Assembly: GCF_024741135.1 (NCBI RefSeq)
Contig: NZ_JANSUY010000001.1
Coordinates: 558,001 to 622,000 of the forward strand
From: Aquiflexum gelatinilyticum
Lineage (GTDB): Bacteria; Bacteroidota; Bacteroidia; Cytophagales; Cyclobacteriaceae
Direction: 5' to 3'
Length of the DNA: 64,000 bases
Under the pieces are notes generated by a model, which saw only the letters and a list, made by a program, of their open reading frames with translations, was not told the origin of the DNA and did not search any database. The stretch's first letter is position 1, and each line of letters begins with the position of its first letter. Below are positions 41,678-50,602 of the stretch, piece after piece. A program made the position numbers and the translations under genes.

Positions 41678-42691
41678 ATGAAAAAGCTGATGATACAAAT
41701 TTGTGCGTTGATAGCATTTACTTCCTGCGAATCCATGATGGTGGATCAACCTGCCACCGAACCCGAAGCAATATTTGAAAATATCTGGCAGACTTTCGAA
41801 GAAGAATATGCTCCCTTTGATGAAAGAAATGTCGATTGGGAGGCAGAATACCAGAGGTTCCGGCCTATGGTGAGTTCGGCAACTTCCGAGGATGAGCTTT
41901 TCAATGTCATTTCCGGGATGCTAGAGACCTTGGATGATGGGCATGTGACGTTGACAGCGCCTGACAAAATCCTTTTTGTGTCCAATAAAATCAGAAGAGA
42001 AAAAATTGACGATGGCTTATTTGATACTGAAATGATCAGAGCAAATTACCTGGAGTCGGGTTTTAGGGTAGGGGATGAAGAAAGCTATATTTATGGCAAG
42101 ATTAAAGGGCAAAATATCGGTTATATATTTTTTGATTATGTATCCGACAACCTTTTTGTGATGGATGAATTTTTGGCTGAAAATGAAAACGCTGATGGGT
42201 TGATCATAGACATGCGGCACAATGACGGGGGAGACTTTACCTATGCATTTTCAGAAATCGGAAGATTGGTAGATCAGACCAGGTTGGTTTTTAGGAGTAA
42301 AACCAAAAATGGGAAAGGGCAGAATGATTTTACTCCATGGTTTGATTGGAGTATCCATCCTTCCGGTAATTTTATCGATATCCCAATTGTGGTATTGACA
42401 GACCGGTTTACCATTAGCGCTGGGGAGAGGATGGTGATGGCATTTATGACACTGCCCAATGCTTTGACGATGGGTGACACCACCAATGGGGCCCATGGGA
42501 CTATGATCGGAAGGGAACTGGCGAATGGATGGTTTTATTCATTGGTTCCCCAAAAAGTGGAGTTGTTTGATGGCAAGTCTTATGAGGGTATTGGCCTCGC
42601 TCCCGATATTTTTGTCAAAAACAGTCTCCCTGATGTATTGGCAGGAAAAGATGAAACCTTGGAAACGGCAATAGCCGAAATTAATAATTGA
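41678..42691 (+). CDS. S41 family peptidase lipoprotein
   Basis: A 337-residue lipoprotein with Cys at about residue 18 (AFTSC), an N-terminal helical region (FENIWQTFEEEYAPFDE) and an S41/C-terminal-processing-protease-like core. GLIIDMRHNDGG near residue 180 and the catalytic Ser in TDRFTISAGERM near residue 247 are visible. The Lys partner of the Ser/Lys dyad cannot be placed with confidence. It probably acts in the periplasm on a peptide or protein substrate. Its 3-nt gap to the barrel gene suggests the two work together. No separate PDZ domain is evident. Confidence 0.83.
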   Translation: MKKLMIQICALIAFTSCESMMVDQPATEPEAIFENIWQTFEEEYAPFDERNVDWEAEYQRFRPMVSSATSEDELFNVISGMLETLDDGHVTLTAPDKILFVSNKIRREKIDDGLFDTEMIRANYLESGFRVGDEESYIYGKIKGQNIGYIFFDYVSDNLFVMDEFLAENENADGLIIDMRHNDGGDFTYAFSEIGRLVDQTRLVFRSKTKNGKGQNDFTPWFDWSIHPSGNFIDIPIVVLTDRFTISAGERMVMAFMTLPNALTMGDTTNGAHGTMIGRELANGWFYSLVPQKVELFDGKSYEGIGLAPDIFVKNSLPDVLAGKDETLETAIAEINN

Positions 42692-42850
42692 AGGATTGGG
42701 AGGAAAGGGAATTATTTGAATCATTCTGATTTTTTTTACAATCTGATATTTAAAAATATTGGATACACAGGGATACTGGGCAATCGGCAAAGTAGGGAGT
42801 AAATAAAATTTTGTTTATATTTTGGTTGTAACATCCAAACCAAAATACCC

Positions 42851-44296
42851 ATGAACCAATATTTGTCGAAATTGATTTTTAAGGCTTTTGCCGTATTCTT
42901 GATTTTGGGGGCAGTCAGCAGCTGTCAGACCAAGCAGGAGGAAGTGGTCGCTAAATCAGAAAAATCTGATACTGTTCTCCAAGATTATGTCCATGCTCCC
43001 GATTCTGTTTTCCGCTACGAAATCATTCATACTGCTGAGGGAGAAGGGTATGATTACCATGTAATAAAGATGTTTTCCCAGCATTGGCTGACCAAAGACA
43101 TTGTCGACGAAACAGAGTGGTGGCATTACGTGTCAGTGGTGATTCCCAAAGATACACCGTTTGACACCGGAATGATGTATATCGGTGGGGGAAGCAAAAA
43201 CTCCAAGATGCCTATAGAACCAAATGAGTTGATTTTGGCAGCGGCCATGCAAACCAACTCTATAGTGGCCCAGATCCACAATGTTCCGTTCCAGCCTTTG
43301 GTTTTTGCCAATGACACCTTTGGTGAAAGGTATGAAGATGCCATCATTGCCTATGGCTGGAGAAAATTTATGGAAGGTGGAGCAAAAGATGAGGACGCTT
43401 TTTGGCTGTCACGCCTGCCGATGACTAAAGCTGTTAAGTTGGCGATGGATGTCGTCACAGAAGTTTCTCAAAAAGAGCACAACAAAAAGCTTGACAAATT
43501 TGTGGTGGCCGGCGCCTCTAAAAGAGGATGGACCACTTGGACCACAGCGGCAGTTGATGACAGGGTAGTGGCTATTGTACCGATAGTGATTGACCTGCTC
43601 AATGTCGTCCCGTCCTTTCAGCACCATTGGAGAAATTATGGAGAATGGTCTCCTGCGGTGGAAGATTATGTAAGAGAGGGAATCATGGAGTGGCAGGGCT
43701 CAGCAGAGTATGATCGACTTCTTGAAATCACAGAACCTTATTCCTATCGGGAGCGGTATGATATCCCAAAATTGATGATCAATGCAGCCGGGGATGAATT
43801 CTTTTTGCCTGATAGCTGGAAGTTTTATTGGGATAGCCTGCCGGGAGAAAAGCATATCCAATATGTGCCCAACTTTGGGCATGACCTGAGTGAGTCAGAT
43901 GCTTTGCCCAATATGATTTCTTTTTATGCATCGGTTTTGAATAAAACCACACGTCCAAAATATGAGTGGAAGATTGATGGAGAAAAAATACTGATTACCA
44001 CAGACCCAAGCCAAAAACCTGTATCCATTAAACTTTGGTCTGCCCACAATGAAGAAGCCAGGGATTTTAGGATTTATGCCTTGGGACCAAAGTGGACCTC
44101 GACTGAAATATTGGTGAATGAAAGTGGTAGGTATGAAGTGGAAATCAAGGAACCTGAAAAGGGATTCAAAGGATATTTTGTGGAAATCACCTATCCGGGT
44201 GAGGCTCCGATCAAAGTTACAACAGGTGTGGAGGTTTTGCCAAGAAATTACCTGTATGAACCCTATGTGGCGAAAGAACCGAAAGGAACCATGTGA
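42851..44296 (+). CDS. PhoPQ-activated pathogenicity-related (PqaA-like) lipoprotein
   Basis: A 481-residue lipoprotein (signal with AVSSC, Cys near residue 25) of the PqaA/PhoPQ_related family, an alpha/beta-hydrolase fold. The nucleophile elbow is GASKRGWTTW near residue 222, the Asp is in NAAGDEFFLPDSW near 313, and the His is in VPNFGHDLSE near 342. The C-terminal 120 residues form an added beta domain. PqaA was first described in Salmonella as a PhoP-regulated gene of unknown substrate. In this genome it stands alone with a strong terminator behind it. Confidence 0.88.
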   Translation: MNQYLSKLIFKAFAVFLILGAVSSCQTKQEEVVAKSEKSDTVLQDYVHAPDSVFRYEIIHTAEGEGYDYHVIKMFSQHWLTKDIVDETEWWHYVSVVIPKDTPFDTGMMYIGGGSKNSKMPIEPNELILAAAMQTNSIVAQIHNVPFQPLVFANDTFGERYEDAIIAYGWRKFMEGGAKDEDAFWLSRLPMTKAVKLAMDVVTEVSQKEHNKKLDKFVVAGASKRGWTTWTTAAVDDRVVAIVPIVIDLLNVVPSFQHHWRNYGEWSPAVEDYVREGIMEWQGSAEYDRLLEITEPYSYRERYDIPKLMINAAGDEFFLPDSWKFYWDSLPGEKHIQYVPNFGHDLSESDALPNMISFYASVLNKTTRPKYEWKIDGEKILITTDPSQKPVSIKLWSAHNEEARDFRIYALGPKWTSTEILVNESGRYEVEIKEPEKGFKGYFVEITYPGEAPIKVTTGVEVLPRNYLYEPYVAKEPKGTM

Positions 44297-44321
44297 AGTC
44301 AAAACCAACAACATTTAAGCA

Positions 44322-44351
44322 AAAAAAGCCGGGGATGTCCCCGGCTTTTTT
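44322..44351. terminator. Bidirectional terminator between the PqaA-like and OmpA genes
   Basis: AAAAAAGCCGGGGA-TG-TCCCCGGCTTTTTT is a 14-bp stem with A-run and T-run on both sides, in the space between the convergent pqaA-like and ompA genes. Confidence 0.9.
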
Positions 44352-44391
44352 GATTTTAATTGTGGTAAATGGTTTAGTTTTATGTAGCGTC

Positions 44392-45240
44392 TTAATTCTC
44401 AATCATAGCAAAAAACTTGTCCATGTCCGGAATAAGGACGATTCTGGTTCTTCTGTTTTTGGCCATGTTTTCTTTGGAGTCATTTTCCACCAAAGGAATA
44501 TAGCTTGCTCTTCCTGCTGCGATCAATTTTTCAGGAGCAACATTGTATTTGGTTTCAAGGATCCTGACTATGGAAGTTGCTCTTTTAACACTCAAATCCC
44601 AATTGTCCTGAAGCACGCCTGTCTGAATGGTTCTTGGATCAGTATGACCTTCAATCATTACTTCAAGAGAAGGTTCAGAATTGATGACTTCAGCCAATTT
44701 CTTGAGCAGACCATCTGCGTTTTTTGACACTTGATAGCTTCCGGTGTTAAACAATAGCCTGTCTGACACATTGATCATCACAACCGTTTTGTCTACTGTA
44801 ATCTGAATGTCGTCATCCTGTTCGGATGTGCCATCAGAGATGGATTTTTTCAGGTTATGCGAAATCGCCACATTGATGGAATCTTCAAGGTTGTTTGCAC
44901 CCTGAAGTTCTTCTGCAGATACATTTGCCAAAGTCGCATTGAGCTTACTTTTAGTATTGGTAGACATTGGAGTTTTTCCGTCCAAAGTGAATTTGGAATC
45001 GCTTTCGTCCTTCAAAGAATTGATCCTATTGTTGTATTCAGCAACACGGGCTTCAATTCTTCCCATTTTGTCTTCCAAAACTTGCTTTTCAGCTTCCAAG
45101 GCTTCTTTTTGCAACTTTGTTTCTGCCAAAGCGGCTTCAGTTTGGAATTTGTCATTCTGAAGTTCTACGTATTTCTTTTTAGAAACACATGAAACACTTA
45201 AAGTGGCTACAGCCAATGATAATAAGATGATTTTTTTCAT
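44392..45240 (-). CDS. OmpA-family peptidoglycan-binding lipoprotein
   Basis: A 282-residue lipoprotein with Cys at about residue 18 (VSC), a coiled coil (residues 27-85, heptad-rich with EALEAEKQVLEDK) and a C-terminal OmpA/MotB domain (about 150-275) with LLFNTGSY, MIEGHTDPR and RAGRASYIP...NRRTRI. It anchors the outer membrane to peptidoglycan. It is divergent from the aldose epimerase gene. Confidence 0.9.
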   Translation of the reverse strand: MKKIILLSLAVATLSVSCVSKKKYVELQNDKFQTEAALAETKLQKEALEAEKQVLEDKMGRIEARVAEYNNRINSLKDESDSKFTLDGKTPMSTNTKSKLNATLANVSAEELQGANNLEDSINVAISHNLKKSISDGTSEQDDDIQITVDKTVVMINVSDRLLFNTGSYQVSKNADGLLKKLAEVINSEPSLEVMIEGHTDPRTIQTGVLQDNWDLSVKRATSIVRILETKYNVAPEKLIAAGRASYIPLVENDSKENMAKNRRTRIVLIPDMDKFFAMIEN

Positions 45241-45366
45241 AGTTGGAACAGTTTTTCTACCTTACTTCCAAAAATGAAGCCACTGAAAATGCCAATATTG
45301 ATATTCACTAAAAATAGGGCTCATTTTCTGGTATTTAGTTTTATATTACCTAATAAACCCCTAAAA

Positions 45367-46494
45367 ATGAAAAACCTAACCTATTTCCTAACACTCACCT
45401 TGTTCTTTTGCATGGCTTCCTGCCAAGCACCCAAGGAACAAAAGACAGAAGAACAAATCAAATTTGAAGTCATGGTAAAAAATATCAAAATGGACGGCAA
45501 AGATGCCAAGGTTTTTAACCTGAAAAACGGTAATGGTATGGAAGTGGAATTGACCAATTATGGTGCAACAATTTCAAGGATTCTCGTGCCTGACCGGGAT
45601 GGCAATTCAGGAAATATCATGCTTACCTATAATAATGTAGAGGACTTCCTCACTGACAGTTACTTTTTTGGAGCTACCGCAGGAAGATATGCCAATAGAA
45701 TCGCAAAAGGTAAATTTGAATTGGATGGGCAGGCCTATTCATTGGCCACCAATAATGGCGAAAACCACCTGCATGGAGGACAAGTCGGTTTCAATCAAAG
45801 AATCTGGGATGCAGAAATGATGGAATTGGAAAATGCCGTAGGGGTCAAAATGACCTATGTCAGTCCCGACGGGGAGGAAGGTTATCCCGGTACATTGACG
45901 ACCACGATGACTTTTGTCCTTGCAAAAGACAATAAGCTAACTATTGATATTGAAGCAACTACAGACAAGCCCACCATTGTCAACATTACGCAGCATGGAT
46001 ATTTTAATCTGAGTGATATGAAAGAAGATATCCTAGGTCATGAAATGACGATTTTTGCGGACTACTATACACCTGTGGATGCCGGTTTGATACCGACGGG
46101 AGAGATTGCACCTGTTGCGGGAACGCCATTTGATTTTACTACTTCTCACAAAATCGGAGAAAGAATTGCAGACACAGGAAGCGGCTATGACCATAACTTT
46201 GTGGTGAAAAAAGAACATGATGGTCAGTTGGCAAAAATGGCTGAGGCTTATCATGCGGGCACAGGAAGGGTATTTATCATGTATTCCAATATGCCAGGAG
46301 TACAGTTTTATACAGGTAATTTTCTTGATGGCAAGCAGACTACCAACGGGGTGACTTATGTAAAAAATTACGGATTCTGTGTTGAGCCTCAATTTTTTCC
46401 CGATTCTCCAAACCGACCTGATTTTCCATCAGCAAGGTTGAATCCGGGAGAAACTTACAGCCATAAGATTGAGTATGTTTTTGGGGTAAGGTAG
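45367..46494 (+). CDS. Aldose 1-epimerase (galactose mutarotase-like) lipoprotein
   Basis: A 375-residue GalM-type epimerase: GATISRILVPDRDG, NNGENHLHGG near residue 140, TQHGYFNLS near 210 and the C-terminal catalytic Glu in GFCVEPQFFPDSPN. A signal with CMASC suggests a lipid-anchored periplasmic or surface enzyme. It interconverts alpha and beta anomers of aldoses. The start is set at MKNLTYFL because the upstream in-frame codons would precede the signal peptide. It stands alone. Confidence 0.9.
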   Translation: MKNLTYFLTLTLFFCMASCQAPKEQKTEEQIKFEVMVKNIKMDGKDAKVFNLKNGNGMEVELTNYGATISRILVPDRDGNSGNIMLTYNNVEDFLTDSYFFGATAGRYANRIAKGKFELDGQAYSLATNNGENHLHGGQVGFNQRIWDAEMMELENAVGVKMTYVSPDGEEGYPGTLTTTMTFVLAKDNKLTIDIEATTDKPTIVNITQHGYFNLSDMKEDILGHEMTIFADYYTPVDAGLIPTGEIAPVAGTPFDFTTSHKIGERIADTGSGYDHNFVVKKEHDGQLAKMAEAYHAGTGRVFIMYSNMPGVQFYTGNFLDGKQTTNGVTYVKNYGFCVEPQFFPDSPNRPDFPSARLNPGETYSHKIEYVFGVR

Positions 46495-46533
46495 ATTTGT
46501 GAAATCGGAAAAAATAATATCTAATTATAGTTT

Positions 46534-46824
46534 ATGAAAACCTTCAAAGAAATCATGGATGCTTTACAAGGCAAAAAAAAGAGTTTGTTTGAAAGGTATC
46601 CAATTGAATCACTTGCTGTTTTTGGATCTTTTTCCAGAGAGGAGCAAACTGAATTAAGTGACATTGATCTTTTGGTGGAATTTAATAGTAAAATTGGTAG
46701 TCAGTTTATCGATTTGGCTGATGAATTAGAGTCTTTCCTGGGAGTAAAAGTAGACCTTGTTTCGAGGAAAGGAATAAAGGATAAGTATTTCAATATCATT
46801 AAAAATGAATTGAAATATGTCTAA
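46534..46824 (+). CDS. MntA-like nucleotidyltransferase antitoxin
   Basis: A 96-residue minimal nucleotidyltransferase (MNT) with the signature GSFSREEQTELSDIDLLVEF, matching GSx10DxD exactly. In HEPN-MNT systems this enzyme AMPylates the partner HEPN toxin and neutralises it. The HEPN gene overlaps it by 8 nt. The pair sits between a house-keeping epimerase and pnt genes, as toxin-antitoxin pairs often do. Confidence 0.88.
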   Translation: MKTFKEIMDALQGKKKSLFERYPIESLAVFGSFSREEQTELSDIDLLVEFNSKIGSQFIDLADELESFLGVKVDLVSRKGIKDKYFNIIKNELKYV

Positions 46825-47161
46825 AAGAGATTCATTATTGCTGCTTCAGGATATGATTGATTCGGCTTTAAAAATCAAAAGATATACCCATGGATACAAG
46901 TTCGAGGATTTTGTAGAAGATGACAAAACGGTAGATGCAGTAACTAGGAATTTTGAAATAATTGGAGAAGCTGCAAATAAGTTGGAACCGGATTTCAAAA
47001 ATTTGCATCCTGAAATAGAATGGGAAAAACTAAGGGGATTTAGAAACAGAATTGTGCATGAATATTTCGGTATTGATTATGAAATAGTTTGGACAATTAT
47101 CGAAGAGGAAATAGATAAATTGATTTATAAATTAGAATCGATAGAAGACTTAAAAAATTAA
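46817..47161 (+). CDS. HepT-like HEPN toxin
   Basis: A 114-residue HEPN protein (DUF86 type) with the RNase motif R-x4-H-x-Y seen as RNRIVHEYF near residue 75-83. HepT cleaves RNA when released; AMPylation of the motif Tyr silences it. The ATG overlaps the end of the MntA gene by 8 nt, giving antitoxin-first translational coupling. Confidence 0.87.
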   Translation: MSKRDSLLLLQDMIDSALKIKRYTHGYKFEDFVEDDKTVDAVTRNFEIIGEAANKLEPDFKNLHPEIEWEKLRGFRNRIVHEYFGIDYEIVWTIIEEEIDKLIYKLESIEDLKN

Positions 47162-47218
47162 TCTGTTTTTCAATTTTTTTAGTATTCCTGAACGTTTCTT
47201 CCTCTTTTGAATCCTTAT

Positions 47219-47268
47219 TAAAACTGCTTTTTCTTCGTTGATGTATCTTCGGGGAGAAAGCAGTTTTA
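47219..47268 (+). terminator. Hairpin after the toxin gene
   Basis: TAAAACTGCTTT (47219-47230) pairs perfectly with AAAGCAGTTTTA (47257-47268) across a 26-nt loop and is followed by a T-rich run, 58 nt past the hepT stop. Confidence 0.6.
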
Positions 47269-47362
47269 TTTTTTGGAGTATTGTGCAATCAATAGCCCAT
47301 CAGGAGTATCATTTGAAATTCCAACCACTATTGATGCTATTGTCTGATTATTCGAAAAGCAA

Positions 47363-47390
47363 AAAGCCCAAGCTTGAAAGCATGGGCTTT
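47363..47390. terminator. Terminator of the pnt operon
   Basis: AAAGCCCA (47363-47370) pairs with TGGGCTTT (47383-47390), with a second inner GCTT/AAGC stem. T-runs follow on both strands. It is 27 nt past the pntB stop (minus). Confidence 0.8.
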
Positions 47391-47416
47391 TTTTCTAATC
47401 AAATTGGATAAGTTTT

Positions 47417-48817
47417 CTAAACTTCTTTAACCTCAGCAGTCAATTTCTGAAGTGTAGCTTTAGCATCACCAAAAAGCATTCTGGTTTTAGGATAGAAGAA
47501 GAGTTCATTTTCTATACCGGCATAACCTGCCGCCATCCCTCTTTTGAGGATGATGACGTTTTTTGCCTGATCGACTTCGAGAATCGGCATGCCATAAATA
47601 GGAGAGGAAGGGTCATTTTTCGCAGCAGGATTGACCACGTCATTGGCCCCAATAACTACTACTACATCGGTATTGGCAAACTTAGAATTGATCTCTTCCA
47701 TTTCCTGCATCCTTTCATAAGGCACATCAGCTTCTGCCAAGAGCACGTTCATATGTCCCGGCATACGTCCTGCCACAGGATGGATGGCATAATTGACTTC
47801 CACACCTTTTTCCTCTAATAGTTTTTCAAGCTCATGGCAGATATGTTGCGCCTGCGCCACCGCCAAGCCATAGCCAGGGACGATTACCACACTTTGGGAA
47901 TAAGAAAGCAATACAGCAGTATCTGAAATATTGATTTCCCTTACTGTCTGGTCTCCACTTGCAGATTTTGCTCCACCGGCTGCTGCTCCTCCAAATGCCC
48001 CAAGCAACACATTGGTCAGTGACCTGTTCATTGCTTTACACATGAGAATGGTTAAGATTGTGCCTGCTGAACCTACCAAAATACCTCCTGTCAACATGGC
48101 TTTGTTTCCATAAAGAAAACCTCCAAAAGCCGCTGCCATACCAGTAAAGGAGTTGAGCAAGGATATGACCACAGGCATGTCAGCACCACCGATCGGCATT
48201 ACAAACAATATCCCATATACCAAAGCAATTGCTAAAAGGGCATAAAATAAGAGGGGATCTGACCCGCTGACCATCTGGTAAACAATCAGGACCACGATGG
48301 CTCCCAACATGACCATATTGATCACTTGGTTCATGGGCAAAACTTTGTCCTGGATTTTCCCTTCCAACTTGCCATAGGCAATGATAGATCCTGAAAAAGA
48401 GACAGAACCGATCAACAAGCCCAAAAGCATCACCAACAATTCACCATCAAAACCAGTCACAGTACTGTGTTGGTGATGTTGAAATTCTATGATGGCTATC
48501 AAAGCCGCACAGGCACCACCCATTCCATTGAAGAAAGACACCATCTGAGGCATTGAAGTCATCTGAACCCTTTTGGCCATAATAGTACCAATGACAGTTC
48601 CGATGATCAATCCCAAAAAGATCAAACCATAATTGACCAGCTTTTCCGAATCAAAATCCTGATACAAAGTGATAGTAGCAATGATGGCGATCAACATGCC
48701 TGCTGCAGCTATCAGGTTTCCCTTTCTGGCAGAATCAGGATTGCTGAGCATTTTCAATCCCAGAATAAATGTCAGGGATGCGATGAGATAACTGATTTCC
48801 AATATGTTCAGGCTCAT
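47417..48817 (-). CDS. pntB: NAD(P) transhydrogenase beta subunit
   Basis: A 466-residue subunit: about nine membrane helices, then the NADP-binding domain III with VVIVPGYGLAVAQAQH and YAIHPVAGRMPGHMNVLLAEA, and VVIGANDVVNPAA. Together with the two alpha parts it couples hydride transfer from NADH to NADP with proton flow. Its start overlaps the pntAB stop by 4 nt (ATGA). Confidence 0.95.
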   Translation of the reverse strand: MSLNILEISYLIASLTFILGLKMLSNPDSARKGNLIAAAGMLIAIIATITLYQDFDSEKLVNYGLIFLGLIIGTVIGTIMAKRVQMTSMPQMVSFFNGMGGACAALIAIIEFQHHQHSTVTGFDGELLVMLLGLLIGSVSFSGSIIAYGKLEGKIQDKVLPMNQVINMVMLGAIVVLIVYQMVSGSDPLLFYALLAIALVYGILFVMPIGGADMPVVISLLNSFTGMAAAFGGFLYGNKAMLTGGILVGSAGTILTILMCKAMNRSLTNVLLGAFGGAAAGGAKSASGDQTVREINISDTAVLLSYSQSVVIVPGYGLAVAQAQHICHELEKLLEEKGVEVNYAIHPVAGRMPGHMNVLLAEADVPYERMQEMEEINSKFANTDVVVVIGANDVVNPAAKNDPSSPIYGMPILEVDQAKNVIILKRGMAAGYAGIENELFFYPKTRMLFGDAKATLQKLTAEVKEV

Positions 48818-49131
48818 GATTTCTTAGGTTTTTTCTTAAACATCTCCAACATTCTGTCGGTCACCACAAATCCTCCGATGACATTCAATGTCCCCACCAA
48901 AACAGCAAGAAAGCCTACTGACAAAGCAAGGTAATTGTCAGGGGAAGCTTGTAGCATCACGATGATCGCGCCAACTACCACCACGCCGTGGATCGCGTTG
49001 GCTCCGGACATCAGCGGGGTATGTAGGATGGCGGGCACGTTGGAAATCACTTCCACTCCCAAAAGGATGGCTAATAACAGAAAATATACCATTTCCATGT
49101 TTTCACCTATATAACTTAACACTTGTTCCAT
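48814..49131 (-). CDS. pntAB: NAD(P) transhydrogenase alpha subunit, membrane part
   Basis: A 105-residue protein with three or four helices and PLMSGANAIHGVVVVGAI, the conserved segment of domain II. In this organism the alpha subunit is split into a soluble NAD-binding part and this membrane part, as in Rhodospirillum rubrum. It lies 2 nt after pntAA. Confidence 0.92.
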   Translation of the reverse strand: MEQVLSYIGENMEMVYFLLLAILLGVEVISNVPAILHTPLMSGANAIHGVVVVGAIIVMLQASPDNYLALSVGFLAVLVGTLNVIGGFVVTDRMLEMFKKKPKKS

Positions 49132-49133
49132 GA

Positions 49134-50258
49134 TCAGTTGCTTTGCATTTGAATAATTCTTGGACTTATCGGATTACCGGCATGACACACGCATGTTCCG
49201 GTGACAATGTCATCCTCAAAGTTAAGGTTGAGATTTCCGTCTTTGATGATCAGTTTGAGGAAATTGAGGTAGTTTTTGCCATACATTTTACTCGCGTCCT
49301 GAGGCATGCTTGCAGCTAGGTTTCCTACCCCGACGATACGAACACCGTTGACCTCTACAGTTTGTTCCGGTTGGGACAGTGCACAGTTGCCTCCTGAAGA
49401 GGCAGCAAGGTCGATGATGACCGAACCGGGTTTCATGGCCCTTACCGTTCTTTCTTCTACCAATTGAGGCGCTTTTCGTCCCGGGATCTGGGCTGTAGTG
49501 ATGATGATATCTGCCTTTAAAGCATGTTCATGAATGGTGTCTTTTTGTTTTTGAAGGTATTCCGCAGATTGTTCTACAGCATATCCTCCTGCACCTTTAT
49601 CTTCTTTGGCACCTTCCACATCTACAAACTTTGCTCCTAATGAAAGCACTTCCTCTTTGGCAGCCTGCCGGACATCGAATGCAAACACCGAAGCTCCCAA
49701 TCTTCTTGAAGTGGCGATCGCTTGCAATCCCGCCACCCCTGCTCCGAGGATCAATACCCTTGCAGGGGTGATGCTTCCCGCAGCAGTCATAAACATCGGG
49801 AAAAATCTCGGCAAGAGATTGGCCGCCATCAGGACTGCCTTGTAACCGGTAACAGTGGCCATGGAGGAAAGCACGTCCATGGATTGCGCCCTTGTTGTTC
49901 TAGGTACCAATTCCATACTGAATGCAGTCTTTTTCTCCTTGATTAGATATCCTGTGAGTTCAGGGTTGAATAAGGCACCCATTTGCCCCATCAGGACAGC
50001 CCCTGATTTCAATCCACTGATTTCCGATTGGGTAATCGGCTGGATTCCGATCAACAAATCTGATTGCATTAAGATTTCTTGTCTGCTGTGGATTTCTGCC
50101 CCGGCCTCTTTGTAGAGTTCATCCGATGCATAGGCTCTTGCGCCTGCATTTGTTTCTACCCAAACCGAGACTTTCCAGCTGAGGAGTGTTTTTACCGCTT
50201 CCGGCAAAAGTGCTACCCTTGACTCGTCTTGGGGTTCTTTTAAAATCCCTATTATCAT
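49134..50258 (-). CDS. pntAA: NAD(P) transhydrogenase alpha subunit, NAD-binding part
   Basis: A 374-residue soluble domain I (alanine-dehydrogenase-like) with the NAD motif ILGAGVAGLQAIATSRRLGA and the mobile loop region DKGAGGYA. Start at MIIGILKEPQDESRVALLP, the conserved opening; 12 codons upstream are not conserved. It is the first gene of pntAA-pntAB-pntB, 344 nt from the divergent deacetylase gene. Confidence 0.94.
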   Translation of the reverse strand: MIIGILKEPQDESRVALLPEAVKTLLSWKVSVWVETNAGARAYASDELYKEAGAEIHSRQEILMQSDLLIGIQPITQSEISGLKSGAVLMGQMGALFNPELTGYLIKEKKTAFSMELVPRTTRAQSMDVLSSMATVTGYKAVLMAANLLPRFFPMFMTAAGSITPARVLILGAGVAGLQAIATSRRLGASVFAFDVRQAAKEEVLSLGAKFVDVEGAKEDKGAGGYAVEQSAEYLQKQKDTIHEHALKADIIITTAQIPGRKAPQLVEERTVRAMKPGSVIIDLAASSGGNCALSQPEQTVEVNGVRIVGVGNLAASMPQDASKMYGKNYLNFLKLIIKDGNLNLNFEDDIVTGTCVCHAGNPISPRIIQMQSN

Positions 50259-50602
50259 TGTATGGAAATGTGATGGCGATAAATATATGCTCAAAAGATT
50301 TGAAGACCTGAAACTATCAAAAAGATTGTAAAAATAAAGTGATTTTGATCAGGCGGTGGTTGTTTATTTTGATTTAACCGAATTTATTGGAATATTGTAC
50401 GAAATCTCGCAAGTAAATTAAAATCACCCCAAACAATTCATTTAGCAATGACTGGTTTTTAGTTCCGACTGTATGACTTCTATGGAAGATACGGTTATTT
50501 CACATCAATTTAAACCACAATTAAATTCCTGTTCAATGCCAATTGGACAGGGTATGGCTTTTGGAATAATCCCAAATAGCACCACACCAAGCCCTAGCAA
50601 TC
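50259..50602. other. Divergent pntAA / deacetylase intergenic region
   Basis: AT-rich promoter region with no gene I can support. A 93-codon plus-strand frame begins at 50473 but overlaps the deacetylase signal peptide in another frame and lacks any recognisable feature. Confidence 0.5.

Noticed and set aside
44322-44351. The GCCGGGGA hairpin as a regulatory RNA
   Set aside because: Perfect stem, 2-nt loop, flanking A- and T-runs and location between convergent genes fit a bidirectional terminator.
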